This document shows positions 1 to 11,190 of a stretch of DNA of 64,000 bases, one piece after another. Below the pieces are notes generated by a model. That model was not told the DNA's origin. It saw nothing but the letters and a program-made list of their open reading frames with translations, and ran no database searches. The translations under genes were made by a program, and so were the position numbers. Numbering within the stretch: position 1 is the stretch's first letter; each line of letters opens with the position of its first letter. Origin of the DNA: Neoceratodus forsteri (Eukaryota; Chordata; Ceratodontiformes; Ceratodontidae); assembly GCA_016271365.2 (NCBI GenBank), contig CM057450.1, positions 1,806,995,967-1,807,059,966 on the forward strand, read 5' to 3'.

Positions 1-1
1 C

Positions 2-781
2 TCCTCACTGGCATTTCATCCTGTTTTCTGTAAATTCTTCAAAGGATTACTTCATACCAATCCCCCCTTTAGGGATCCTACTCCTGCTTGGGATCTTAAT
101 GTGTGCATTGCTCCACTTATGCAACCGCCTTTTCAGCCTTTGTCCTCAGCAGAGCTTAAGTACTTGACTTAGAAAACTGTGTTCCTGGCAGCTATTACCT
201 CTGCCAGGCGTATCGGTGAACTGCAAGCTCTGTCAGTGAAGCCTGATTTTATCTCATTCCATAGAGATAAGGTGGTCCTTAGAACCAACAGGAGGTTCTT
301 ACCCAAAGTGGTTTCAGATTTTCATCTGAACCAATCCATGTCTCTTCCTGTATTCTTCACTAATCATTCTTCTTCAGGAGAGAGAAGATTACACAGTTTG
401 GATGTTAAGAGGGCTCTTAACTATTACATTGAGCATACTAAGGCTCTTAGGTTTGACTCCCTCCAGTTGTTCCTCACTTATGGTGAAGTGGGGAAAGGCA
501 AACCTGCTACAAAGAGAACTATTGCCAGGTGGATTGTTTCTTGTATACAATTCTGCTATGAGAAGCTAGGCAAAGTACCCCCCTCAGGCCTGAGGGCTCA
601 TTCGTCTAGAGGTACAGCTGCTTCTCTGGCTGCTGTCAGAGATATACCTTTATTAGAGATATGCAAAGCAACCACCTGGAAAACAGTCCATACATTCACC
701 AAGCATTACGCTCTGGATATCCAGGCTAGGAGTGATGCTAGGTTTGGTACAGCAGCACTGCAGAGCCTATTCCCAAAATAG
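2..781 (+). pseudogene. DIRS tyrosine recombinase (C-terminal catalytic domain)
   Basis: The protein would integrate a circular DIRS DNA intermediate by tyrosine recombination. The open frame runs from base 2 to the stop at 779-781 and is broken once by an in-frame TAG at 170-172. Counting from codon 179, the catalytic box I arginine is in TSARRIGEL (residues 8-16), the H-x-x-R box is HSSRG (141-145), and the nucleophilic tyrosine is in TFTKHYALD (about residue 177). All catalytic boxes appear present, so the TAG is the only obvious lesion. The N-terminal part lies before the window. A phage-type integrase is unlikely given the DIRS-type flanking repeats. Confidence 0.88.
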
Positions 782-828
782 GTTTGATACCCTCCTCCAT
801 GGAGGTACTGATTGATAGTCTGCATAAT

Positions 829-921
829 GTCAGAATACAGCAAGACTTTGTGTTGTTTGAAGAAAAAATTACTCACCTTAGTAATTGTGTTTCTTCTAAT
901 GGAGTCTTGCTGTATTCTGAC
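829..921. repeat. Internal complementary region of the first DIRS element
   Basis: A 19-bp arm at 829-847 (GTCAGAATACAGCAAGACT) is exactly complementary to 903-921. The second half (about 862-922) is the inverted complement of the element's right end at 1332-1391. The first half resembles the inverted left end seen in the related copy at 51534. This composite arrangement is the known DIRS internal complementary region, thought to help circularise the cDNA. Confidence 0.8.
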
Positions 922-1179
922 CTTCCTCCCTACCTCCTCTCTCAGAACCTGTTTTTTGGGAAGTGGGCTGGTAGGTGCAGTGTTGCACCTCAGTGGTGTA
1001 CTTGGCACTCTCCCCTCTTTAGTCGGGGGAGTGGGTTATTTATATGTTTTGGTAATTATTTTGTTCACTACCTGGTTTTTGGTTTTGGATTTCTCGACTT
1101 GAGTCTTTTGGGGATCCAAAATATTTGGTTGCCTTTTTGGCTAGTAAATTTTACAATTTCCACATAGTGGGGGTAGTTA

Positions 1180-1391
1180 GTTAGTGTTAGCTCATAAGAA
1201 TCTGACAGTTACACTTCAAAGTGCAGCAGACAGAGGTTTGAACCTAGCTCGAGCTCAACGTCCTATGCTCTGGCATGGAGTTAACTCTTTCCTCTCTGGA
1301 GCAGTTCAAGTGCTGGGGCTAACTGCATAATGTTAGAATACAGCAAGACTCCATTAGAAGAAACACAATTACTGAGGTGAGTAATTTTTTC
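1180..1391. repeat. Right inverted terminal repeat, first DIRS element
   Basis: The segment is an inverted, diverged match to 51534-51710. Shared landmarks are the CAGACAGAG, GAGCTC and GGAGCAGTTC blocks, and the AGAATACAGCAAGACT block near the end. The terminal 60 bp is also complementary to the internal complementary region at 862-922. Confidence 0.78.
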
Positions 1392-2680
1392 ATCTGGTAT
1401 TATATTTGAACATGGTCACAATATCTTGCCACCTGAGTTTATTTCCCAGGACTTCTGTGCATCAGTTGTAAGCCATGATCTTTAAAGTTCCAGTGTGTCT
1501 TATTTCTGACCTTAGGAACTTCATTAACGAATACTGTGGCTAGCCTAGTTCCTTCATTGATCTCTTTTTCTTTATACTTTCCCTTCATTAGAGATCTCCA
1601 TTTTTGTTTCTTGCAGATTTACTTATTTTCCTCTCTGACTTTTTATTTATTTTTTTATGTTCTTTATTTTTTTCCTGCATTTTGTCTTGTTTATTTTGTC
1701 TAATATTTTGTTCTTTCTGCACATTTTTCAGTTGTGCCCCTTTACAAGTACATAGCTTTACTGTATCTTTTTCACATTTCCTGCCAGCATCTAAATTCTC
1801 TGTTTTATTAGGTTATTCTACTAGTTTTTCACTTTCGCCTTCTTCTTGTCTATCTACAGTATTTGTTCTGTAATTTTCCACATCTGACTATCATTAGTTT
1901 TCCCCCATCTTCTGATGGGTTTTTTTTCCTTCTTCTAACTGCAGTTCCCTTTCCTCAGCCCCTAGAGTTAATAGTGACACCATTTGACGAAAAAGATTTT
2001 TATTATTTAGTTTTAATTACAATTGTATTTCATGTAAGGCAGCATGCACTAGTTTGATATCCAACTCACCACTCTATGATTTTATTGTTGGACTCTTCAT
2101 TAGTAAGCATAGTCTCTCTTACATTTTCATCCTCCTCCTCCGTATTATGCCAGATGTGGGCTATGTTAGGGGGCCTTAGATGGTGGTTCCAGGCTAAGTC
2201 TAGCCACATAGGGAGATAAAAAGTGGTCAAAATTACATAAAAAGGATGGCTTAGTTCCTTTCCAAGAGTCATCTTCCTTGTTCAAAGCTCCTTACTGAAG
2301 GTCACTATCCCCATCTTTCCTTGTTATGAGCTGTTTCATCTGTACCTTTTTATCCATCTTCTCTTTCTGCCTTTTCTCTATTTGTGCGTTTCAGGCCATC
2401 CTGCTGTATAACCCCTTCCTTGATTATATTAATACCCTCACTTTCCATTCCCTAATGGCCACCTATAATTGATGGTCCAGGTTTACAGATAACAATCTCC
2501 CAGGCCTTATTGGGGAAGATGAGCAATTAGGTAAAATTGTGCCCTTAATCCTAGCACACGTACTGTATGCCCATCGGTCAATTCAGTTTGATTACCAAGT
2601 GTAACAATATAGTTAAACATTTTATTTTGATCTTTTCCACCCTTTTCCTGATTAACTTTGTTACACTGCATTCTTGTTTT
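1392..2680. other. Unassigned AT/pyrimidine-rich spacer
   Basis: The segment is T- and CT-rich on the plus strand, with only short open frames of low-complexity composition (Phe/Ser/Leu-rich). I see no domain, terminal repeat or RNA gene. It may be old, diverged repeat sequence. Confidence 0.5.
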
Positions 2681-2686
2681 TGATTC

Positions 2687-3475
2687 ATGTCTTATAACAG
2701 GAGTTTTGTTATTTTTCTTCCCCGGCATAAAACTAATGATATCAGACGTATCAGACATTGGTACCGTGACTATCAAATACCAGGCTATTCCTTACTGCAT
2801 CATGACAGGCCGGGTAAGAAAAAAAGCGGTGCCGCTCTGTTCTTCAGAGAACCTTTCACAGCCAGTATCATCCTCAAGTCTGACCCCACTTCTCCAAGTG
2901 AATTGATCCTCTCTGAACTGTCCCTGGGATCCTGTAAGAAACTCTATATTGGCTATTGCTTTAACCCCCTCGCCTGAACTGCGGGATTAAACAGCTTCCT
3001 AATGGGCTCAAGCTCCTTATCCCTACATAGGGGCTCCATCTACCTAAGGGATTTCAATTTGAACTGGCTGAGCAGCCACAAATTGGACTACATTTCCCAA
3101 CTAAAGCCACACAACCTGGTCCAGATTATCACGCTTCTCACCAGACATATCCCTTGTACAGACACTCAGACACTCCTGGACTGGATTGTCACAAACAGAC
3201 ATGACCACATACGTTACGCAGGCACGATGGCTGACTCCATTAGTGACCACTCCCCGACTCCCCGTATCTCCTTTGGTCATCCAAACTTAAGTGCCCCCCC
3301 AAATACCTATCCTTCTGTAATTTCCATGGTGACCCGATCTTTGGACTGGTCTGCTCTCAACTTTCTTGACGATGTCACCCCAGCAGTCACCACTTTCACC
3401 CAGACACTCTGCGCCCTTCAGGACACGTTCTTTCCTATCACCACTAGACGAGTCAGAGGTGGTCACTCGTGTTGA
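2687..3475 (+). pseudogene. LINE copy 1: AP-like endonuclease domain (broken)
   Basis: The endonuclease would nick the target for target-primed reverse transcription. The reading frame around 2740-2860 reads as the mid part of the domain (IPGYSLLHHDRPGKK, then a GxALFFRE block). The part at 3002-3475 holds the later blocks, including RDFNLNW (the D-x-N motif), LLDWIVTN and ISDHSP (the S-D-H motif). The N-terminal catalytic Asn/Glu blocks are missing through 5' truncation. A stop and frame change lie between 2977 and 3002. Confidence 0.75.
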
Positions 3476-3499
3476 GTCTCCAAAGATCTCCTAACCCTC

Positions 3500-5467
3500 G
3501 TGAAGGTCAGGGATCGCACTTGGTCCACTTACAAACTATCCCTCTCCCCTGCCCTCTGTGATGCCTACAGGTGCCGGAGAAACCAATGTAAGGACCTTGC
3601 TAAATCCCTGAAACAGACTCACTATCGCAGTCTGCAAAAGGCCAGCCTTGGCAACCCCAAGAAATTCTGGGAATCAGTTAGCTCATCGCTAAACCCCCAC
3701 ACCAGCAAGGCGGCCCTGCACCTGAGCTCCCCCGATGGCCTGGTCACTGGCCCCCAGGAAGTTGCCAGTGCATTCAATAACAAATTCACTGACCTATCTA
3801 TGTATGTACCTTAACAAACTCCCAAATGGCATACCCAGTAGCTCTCTGATCCATACCTGCTGTCATCCTCTGCCTGCCCTTCTACCCCTTCCCATTCCCC
3901 CTCCTTCTACTTCAAAGCTTTCTCTAGTGCAGACACTGCAAAGCTCCTCAAAAGCCTCCCTAACCATGGCTCCCCTGGAGCTGATGGCCTCTCGCCTGTC
4001 TTCCTCAGGTTGGTTTCACCTGCCATCACCGATCCATTCACTGTCATTTTTAACCTTGCTCTTTCCACATCCTCCATGCCTGACCCCTGGAAGGCCACCA
4101 AGGTTATCCCCATTTTCAAAGCCGGCGACCCCCAACCCCCTGACAACTATCGGCCAATCTCCATCCTTCTCCATCTTAGCAAACTGCTAGAGAAAGCCAT
4201 CCACAACCAACTTGCTGAGCACTTAGATGGTCACAATCTCCTGTGTAGCCAACAGCATGGTTTCTGCAGGAACCATTCAACTGCCACTGCCCTAGCACTC
4301 CTGACCGACCACATCCTCATGAATATGGATAGTGGTAAAGCCATCGGTGCAGTCTTCATTGACATCTCCAAGGCCTTCGACATGGTCAACCTTGCCCTCC
4401 TCCTCTCTAAGCTAACATACCTGGGCTGTTTCCAGGAAGTAACAAACTGATTCCAGAGCTATCTTACTGACCGCTCCCAATTCATCTGTATCGGTCAGGT
4501 TTGGTCCCCTACCCTGCCTGTCTCCATAGGGGTTCCCCAGGGCTCCAGTCTGGGACCCTTACTATTCTCCTTATTTATAAACTCAATTCCATTGGACAGT
4601 CTTAGTTGTCACTCTCTCCTCTATGCTGATAACCTTTAGTCTTCTACAGTGACAAATCCACCACCACTATTTCCTCGGCCCTCACCCAAAATTATGCAGC
4701 GGCCCACAAATAATCTCCTCCTTATAAATGCCCCAGAAAACTAAATCCATGTTGTTCGGATCAAAACCATTCCTTGCCAAAGCCAGGACTCACTCCACCT
4801 TAAACATTGTCTCCCCTGATGGCCTGGTCCTAGAGGATGTCAATACTTTCAGATATCTAGGAGTCTCACTGGACCCTTCCCTCACCTTCTCTGAGCATGT
4901 CAATTCCCTTGTTCATGGGTTTCATCAGAAACTAGGAGCAGCCTATAGATTCAGACATTATTTTCACCTCTGAGGCTAGCCTAGCCATTGTCCAGGGTAA
5001 TCTACTCCCTACCCTGGATTACTGCTCAGTCATCTATGCCAGGACATCCTCAAGTGCTATAGCAAAGCTCTGTGCTGCCTACAACAGTGCCTGCCGATTT
5101 GCCTTGCTTGTCTCTTTTTCGACCCACCACTGCGTCCTGTATGATTGCCTTGGCTGGCTTTGGTTACAGGGCCGCTTCAATCTTGCCCTCTGCTGCCTGG
5201 TGGATACTGTCATCCATACTGGTCAGGAATCCCCCCCCCGTGGCCCTCCTCAGGACCAAAACTGTCCTCCGCTCAAACAGCACCCCTCCTCTAAACATTC
5301 CCAGGGTAACCACTAACATAGGAGGCAGAGCATTTTTGGCATCAGCCCATACGCTGTGGAATAGACTGCCAGCCGAACTCTGCTCCACAGACACCCACAG
5401 TGGGTTTAAATCCCAACTCAAACTTTTGCTCTTTGCAAATTCCACCTGCCACTGTTTCCCTGGGTAG
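3500..5467 (+). pseudogene. LINE copy 1: reverse transcriptase and C-terminal region (broken)
   Basis: The linker (3500-3814) leads to the RT fingers at 4010-4450, with PWKATKVIPIFKAGDPQ, NYRPISIL, QQHGF and FIDISKAFD. The palm motif follows, and the C-terminal region is at 4728-5467 (FRYLGVSLDPS; LWNRLPAEL near the end). The catalytic box at 4622-4633 reads Y-A-D-N rather than Y-A-D-D and is followed at once by a stop. At least three frame changes are visible. The copy cannot encode an active enzyme. Confidence 0.82.
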
Positions 5468-5784
5468 CCCACCTTGCCTGTTCTGCCCACTCTCCTGCTG
5501 TCCCCATCTTATTGTACTATTGTATATATTGTATAAATTATGTATTCTGTATTATGTATACCCAACCGATGTATTTCAATAACCTGTAACTCGTATGCTA
5601 TGATGTACTGTACTTTAACCCTGTTGTCATTGTATGTGGCCTGGATCATGCCTGAAAATGGTCCCTGGGATCAGTGCACCTACCCGGTTATCAAAGTCAT
5701 AAATAAATAAAAAAGAAATAGACTTTACTACACAGCTTTGCCTTCTTCATTTTAAAGAGCAGGTACTTAGTAAGGGTGCATAGC

Positions 5785-7059
5785 TTAAAGAATGAATGTC
5801 TGGGGCCTTTAGGTGCCTCTGCAATCATTCAGTTTGCTTTTATTTGTTTCTTTACTTACTTTTTCATCATTTTATTTGTATTTTGCCAACTGCTAGTGAA
5901 AAACAGAATCCAATGGAATCCCTGTATGGTGATGTCAGAAACTCTTTACTTCAAGGCTGCCAGTGTATTTCAGTGGGGACCTGCAAATCTGTTTTCAGAT
6001 TTTTATAGAGGAATAACACTTCCTGCCACCAAAATATCATATATTTAATAGAAATACTAGATTTTTGATAACGTGATCTTTTGTTATAATTTAGCAGGTG
6101 ACATTTTCTTCATAACTAGATTTTATGCAGACTGGGTGGGCCACGTGGTCCTTTTCTGCCGTCAAAGTCTATGTTTCTATGTTAATTAAAGAGAAGCTAA
6201 TTATTGTATTCAAAAATGTAAAATCATACAGATGGAGCACTACAGTGCAAAATATAAAAGGCAAAGTTTGTTGATAAAATAAGTATCGGTTTCTTTTGAA
6301 AAAGATAGAAAAATATAGTTTCTCATTGGAATACACTGGGATCTTAAGTAGCTGACAGTTTCTGACATCACAATACCAGCATTCTACTGAATTCTTTTTT
6401 ATTAGTAGTATGAAAAGCAAAGGTGAAAATCCACTTGTTTCACTGCAATAACGAATATTTTATTATAAAAGTAGAAAGTAATTACTAATGCATCAAAATA
6501 CAATAGTCAGTTTTCTATTTATTGGAAGTAAACACCTGCTCATTAAGAGCCTAGTGTATTTCAGTAATTAACTAAATATATTTTTCTGTCTTTTTCAAAA
6601 GAAATTACTTATTTCATCAACAAACTTGACTTTTTATATGTTGCACTATAGTGCTCCATCTGTATGATTTCACATTTTTGAATACAATAATTGGCTTCTC
6701 TTTACTTCTTTTTAAGTAAAATCTGGTTATGAAGAAAATGTCACCTGCTAAATTATAACAAAAGATCACATGTTATCAAAAATTAAATATTTCTATTACA
6801 TATATAATATTTTGGTGGCAGGAAGTGTTATTCCTCTATAAAAATCTGAAAACAGATTTGTAGTTCCCCATTGAAATACACTGGCAGCATTGCCAGTAAA
6901 GAGTTTCTAACACCATCATACAGGGATTCCATTTGATTCTTTTCTCACTAGCACTTGGCAAAAAACAAATAAAATGATGAAAAAGTAAGTAAAGAAACAA
7001 GTAAAAGCAAACTGAATGATTGCAGAGGCATCTAAAGGCCCCAAACCTTCATTCTTTAA
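5785..7059. repeat. 1.27-kb palindrome (foldback element) bounded by TTAA
   Basis: The left arm (about 5785-6355) is an inverted copy of the right arm (about 6530-7059), around a loop of about 175 bp. The outermost bases read TTAAAGAATGAA on each strand, with TTAA at 5785-5788 and 7056-7059. There is no coding sequence. The left arm alone carries a 57-bp CR1 insertion (6126-6182). TTAA at both borders is what piggyBac-type transposition leaves, but the inner termini do not start with the usual CCC, so the class is uncertain. Confidence 0.75.
6126..6182 (+). mobile_element. Extremely 5'-truncated CR1-like LINE 3' end
   Basis: GCAGACTGGGTGGGCCA and the terminal TCTATGTTTCTATG match the 3' end of the full CR1-like element at about 14000-14057. 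The segment interrupts one arm of the palindrome. The opposite arm is uninterrupted at the matching position near 6713, so this is a later insertion. Confidence 0.8.
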
Positions 7060-9425
7060 GATATTTTATTTATTTATTGATGATTCAGAGATACTTTTGA
7101 GTCAAACACTCATTTGCAAAGGTTCCATGTCACAGAAATTAGATACAAAACAAACTTTATATAACAATTCAACGAGGACATAGTTCAGCATTGATACAAA
7201 GGAACAGTGAAGTCTAACAATCAGAAACTAGGGATAATTAGTACAAGTTTGAAATGCATGATAAACTTAGAGATATGTCTTAGGCCTGGAAGCCTATGGT
7301 AGGCAGGCCAGTGGCAGTGGTCAGCAGGGAGAGGGAGGAGGGGGGAAGGCAAGGGTTCAGAGATAATCAGAGGTATTTGAAAACTGTAGGTGGACCCTAA
7401 GGTGGGTTTTGAAAGGGCCAATTCTGATTTCATTTACAAGCAAGGTTGGTAGGCTGTTCATCAAAGAAGAGGCTCTGAAACTGAAGGACCTTTGAAATTG
7501 TGAGGTACGGCAGGAGGGAACCAAGAGGAGTGGCTTGGCAGAGCGTTGAGTGTGCTTAGGCTTCAGAGCTGGGTGGACTAAGGGGGTGAGTCCAGGAGGG
7601 GGAGAGGCCTAGGGCAATCTTTTCGGTCATGAGGCAGGTGTGGAACCTGATTCTATTGTCGAGATTAAGCCAGTTGGTGGTGTTATAAAGGGAGCATGTA
7701 TGGGTGAGACGGTCACACTCCAAGATGAGGTGACGTGCTTTATTAAGGGAGAGATGGAGTCTATGTAGGGCAGAGGTGCTTGTAGTGCCATAGATAAGTA
7801 TGCCATAGTCGAGCAGGGAGAGGACAGAGGAGGAGACGGCGAGCCTGAGGGCATCTGGGTAAGGCAGTGCTTGAAACAATACAATAATCCCAGCCTAACA
7901 TTGAGGGCTTTAGACAGGAAATGGATATGTTGGTGTAAATTAAGCACAGGGTCTAGTGTGATGCCCAGGTACTTAAAGGAGTTGATTTGCTCCAAGGGGG
8001 TCAGATTAGCAGTTAGTACTTGCGGGCAGAACGCTTTCCAGGTGTTGAGAGGATGACAGAATAGCATAACTTTGGTCTTCTTATAGTGGAGAACAAGGCA
8101 CTGTGCAGAGAACCAATTTTCAGCACAGCTAAAGGCAGATTGAAGGGAACGGTGGAGTTGAAAGGGATCAGGGCCGGTGGAAAATAGGACAGCATCATCC
8201 GCATATAATAGCAGGTTACAAGCGCAGGACATGGGGAGGGAGTTGAGGAAAAGGCTGAAAAGTAGAGGTCCTAGTATGGACCCCTGTGGGACAGCGGAGA
8301 GGACAGGCAGCCTATTGGATAAGGTGTTACCAATTTTGACCTGCTGGAAGTGTTTTGAAAGGTAATCAGAGAACCAACCAAGGGTGTCCTGAGAGAAACC
8401 GATGTTGGACAGAGTGGTTAATAGGAGGGAGTGGTTGACAGTATCAAACACCTTAGAGAGGTCGATGAAAACAGCACCAGCGATATGACCCCTGCCCAGG
8501 GCGGAGTGGATGTGTGCGGTAAATTGGAGAAGGGCAGTGGTAGTACTGTGGCCTTTGTGAAAGCCGTGTTGCTGTTTGCAGAGTAGGTCGTATTTGTTGA
8601 GATGGTCAGTGACCTGATCAGAGACAACCCGCTCTAGAGCCTTGGATAGAGGAGGGAGAATGGAGATGGGGTGGTTGTTACTGGTGATGGAGCGATCCCT
8701 ACTTTTAAATATGGGGGTGATGGAGGCTGATTTCCACCTATAGGGAAACTTACCCTGACATAAGGAGCAGGTCAGTATATGGTTGAGGGGGTTGAGTACT
8801 TTATGGAGGGTTAGCCACAGGAGTTTCAAGTCTAGGGAGTCATTAGGGAGTCACTACTGTAGTTGGAGCAGCTTAGGGCTTTTTTAAGGTACGGCTCAGC
8901 AAACTTGGGTGTGATGCGTGAGCGAAAAGGGGCTTTAGGTGGGAGGGAGTTGTCAGTAGGAGGGTCAAAGAAACTGGGAGGGAGAACATGGTTGAGGTTT
9001 GTGAAGGCGTAGTTGAAAGCTGCAGCTGTACGGGTGGGATCAGAGGTCTTTTCCACAGATATCCTTAATATTGTTCCAGAATTTGCACCATGAGCCCCAG
9101 GTAGAAGTTAAGGAGGATTTATAATACTCTGCTTTTGCTTTGCATAGGGCCCACGTGCATTTGTTCTGGGCCTCTCTGTACTTTTGTCTATCGGTAGGCA
9201 GGCCAGTCTCAGTGGAGAGGTGCCACAGAGAGCCTCTAGTCTGCATAAGGGCCAGGAGATGGTCCAAAATCCAAGGCACCAGGTTGCCTTTGACCATCCT
9301 TTTGGTAAGTGTGGCAAATTTGTCGCATATGGTGTTGAAAGAGTGGATGAAGAGGTCAAGGGCCCTATCAGGGTCGAGAGTGTTCTTTATGAAGGACCAA
9401 TCCATAGAACTGAGGTGTACTTTAA
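7060..9425 (-). mobile_element. L2-like LINE copy 2, 3' half (RT, C-terminus, tail)
   Basis: This is a minus-strand LINE whose A/T-rich tail (TTTATTTATTTATT on the plus strand) begins beside the palindrome at about 7064. The coding region ascends to 9425, where the CR1-like LINE interrupts it, and resumes at about 14058. The reading sense on both sides of the insert (linker at 9405, endonuclease end at 14052) shows they are halves of one element. Confidence 0.85.
7556..9405 (-). pseudogene. LINE copy 2: linker, reverse transcriptase and C-terminus
   Basis: The longest frame (7627-8829, 400 codons) holds SITPIFKSRDRS, PISILPPLSK, KQQHGFHKGHSTTTAL, GAVFIDLSKVFDTVNHSLL, VPQGSILGPLLFSLFLN and the catalytic L-Y-A-D-D-A-V at about 8190-8208. 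FKYLGITLDP follows. The part at 7556-7879 continues the C-terminal region in another frame. The linker before the RT is at 8832-9405. The RT catalytic aspartates are intact, but frameshifts separate the linker, RT and C-terminus. Confidence 0.88.
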
Positions 9426-10083
9426 GTTAAGAAAAGTTAAGTTAAGAAAAGACTTGCCTGCTTCTGTTGGAAGCTGAGAAACTTGCTATACTGCGGAGAA
9501 CAAACTAGAACGCATTTGAGGAACTGGGAACCTGGTAAAACATAATATTGTTGGGGACTAGTTAGGAAGATAAGCTACGCTTCCTACAGAAAGTTTCATT
9601 ATTTTCTTATTGGCATTAAGAATTGCAGGATTCTATTAAAGTGTAGTAATTTTATAACCAGAGGGGGTGAAATACAACTGAAGCTGCTTGATTTCTGTGC
9701 TAGACAGATAGGATTTGGAAGGATATTTGTGCAATATTTTAGAAGTGTCCTGCTGGCTGAGCAATGAGTTCGTTTTTATCCCTGGACTCAGTAGAGTGGT
9801 TTGCGTAGGAGCAGTGGTCTAGTAAATTGTGATGTTGGTTGACTTACTATAAAGGGCAGTACTCACCAGGGAGGTGGAGCAGTGGTGTATTTGATTGTTT
9901 CTAACAGTCACCAGTGGTTGTGGCATTTCCTTTATAGCCAAGGTTCTGACATCACTTCCTCAACAGGTCTTGGGGAAGAACTGTCATATTCTTAATTACC
10001 CAGCACAGTGCATAAAGGGTAAGAACACACCAAAAAAAAAAAAAATTATATATTATTCATTGTATATTATAAGGAAGAGGGAC

Positions 10084-11007
10084 ATGTGGGGAGTGGTGCA
10101 ATGCACTGGCTGTGGGGCAGCAGTTTTCCGGGAGACATTCTGGAACCTGCGTTGCTGCCCTGTTTGCAGGCAACTGTCAGCTCTGAGGGAGGAGGTTGCC
10201 CACTTCCAGGCTGAACTGGCAAGGACTAAGGAGGCCTCCTCCACCCAAAGAACATCAGTTCCACAACCACTGCCTCAGAGGTTGCCGTGTGTGAAGAGCA
10301 GATGGACCACAGTAGGTTCTGGGAGGGTGAGGTTGGTGGAACAGAGGCATAGCCCCCGAGTTGTACCTCTGCACAAATCATATGTCAGTCTGGCAAATCA
10401 CGGTTCCTCAATGATGACACCCTCATTGGAGACCAAGAAGAATGCTGGGGACATCCACAAGGGAGACCCACAAAAGAGTGGCAAGGGACACCACAGGGGA
10501 AAGAAACAGCTTCTGATAGGGGACTCAGTTGTTAGGGGTGTAGACCTGGGGAAGGGATAGGAGAGGGAAGTAAGGTGCCTGTCTGGTGCCATGGCTTGGA
10601 GGGACAGGAAGCAGATCCTCAGGATTGCAGAAGCAGCATCACAGGAGAGGAAACTACATATCATTGTCCACCTCGGGAAAAATGACTTAGCTAGGCATGA
10701 GATCACTGCAGTGCAGGATGAATTTGTGGAGTTGGAGAGGGGCCTCAGACAGGTAGCAAGCACGGTAACCTTCTCAGAGGTGCTGCCAATCTATGGCAGG
10801 GGTGAGGCTAGGGTACTGCACACCATGCAGTTTAATGAATGGTTGCAAAATTGGTGCAGAGCACAGGGCTTTGGCTTCATTGGGGACTGGGAATCCACCT
10901 GGAGAGATGAAGGTCTATACTGGCATGATGGTCTGCATCTGTCCAGGAGGGGAAACACGCTCCTAGGTGACAGGTTTAAAGGCTCCCTTGGCAAGCTTTT
11001 AAATTAG
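10084..11007 (+). pseudogene. CR1-like ORF1 with zinc-binding N-terminus and SGNH esterase domain
   Basis: ORF1 proteins bind the LINE RNA and, in CR1 elements, often carry an esterase. The start is ATG at 10084 (MWGVVQCTGCGAAVF). Two CxxC pairs (CTGC and CPVC) precede a short Glu/Leu-rich helix (LSALREEVAHFQAELA). The SGNH blocks follow: LLIGDSVVRG (block I), HLGKNDL (block III) and WHDGLHLSRRG (block V with Asp and His). One in-frame TAG at 10558-10560 separates block I from the rest, and otherwise the frame is open to 11007. Confidence 0.83.
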
Positions 11008-11190
11008 CCAAAGGGGGAGCTGCTGATAGGAAACAGGAAAGTTCAAGCCTCCCCCCCACAAAACATGGCAGGTAGTAGGGTAAACACTGAGGTACAGAGC
11101 TTGACAGACGGCAGGATAGGGGTAAATGGAAAAATGGACAAGGGCAATAAGACCAGGGATGGGGTAAAAAAGGATAAAGCCAACATTAAA

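Larger units (their letters stand above)
1..1391 (+). mobile_element. DIRS-type retrotransposon, 3' part
   Basis: The window opens inside a DIRS element. In order it holds a tyrosine recombinase reading frame (2-781), an internal complementary region (about 829-921) and a right inverted terminal repeat ending near 1391. DIRS elements carry gag, RT/RNase H and a tyrosine recombinase in place of an integrase, and make no target-site duplication. The 1190-1391 segment is similar, inverted, to 51534-51710, which identifies both as terminal repeats of one family. Upstream gag and RT lie outside the window. Confidence 0.85.
2681..5718 (+). mobile_element. L2-like LINE (copy 1), 5'-truncated
   Basis: This non-LTR element starts inside the endonuclease domain and runs through the RT and C-terminal region to a 3' end. 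The end contains ATCATGCCTGAAAATGG, then GTGCACCTACCCGGTTATCAAA, followed by a TAAATAAATAAAA tail at about 5700-5716. The same 3' signature recurs near 53066-53149 and, inverted, near 57405 and 63065, so it is a family hallmark. I found no clear target duplication. Confidence 0.85.

Noticed and set aside
1604..1873. Hydrophobic open frame suggesting a membrane protein
   Set aside because: Phe/Leu/Cys-rich translation of a T/C-rich stretch. No start context, homologous domain or neighbour supports it.
1604..2680. Possible extension of LINE copy 1 to its 5' end
   Set aside because: No endonuclease N-terminal or ORF1 motif is found before about 2687, so the copy is taken as 5'-truncated.
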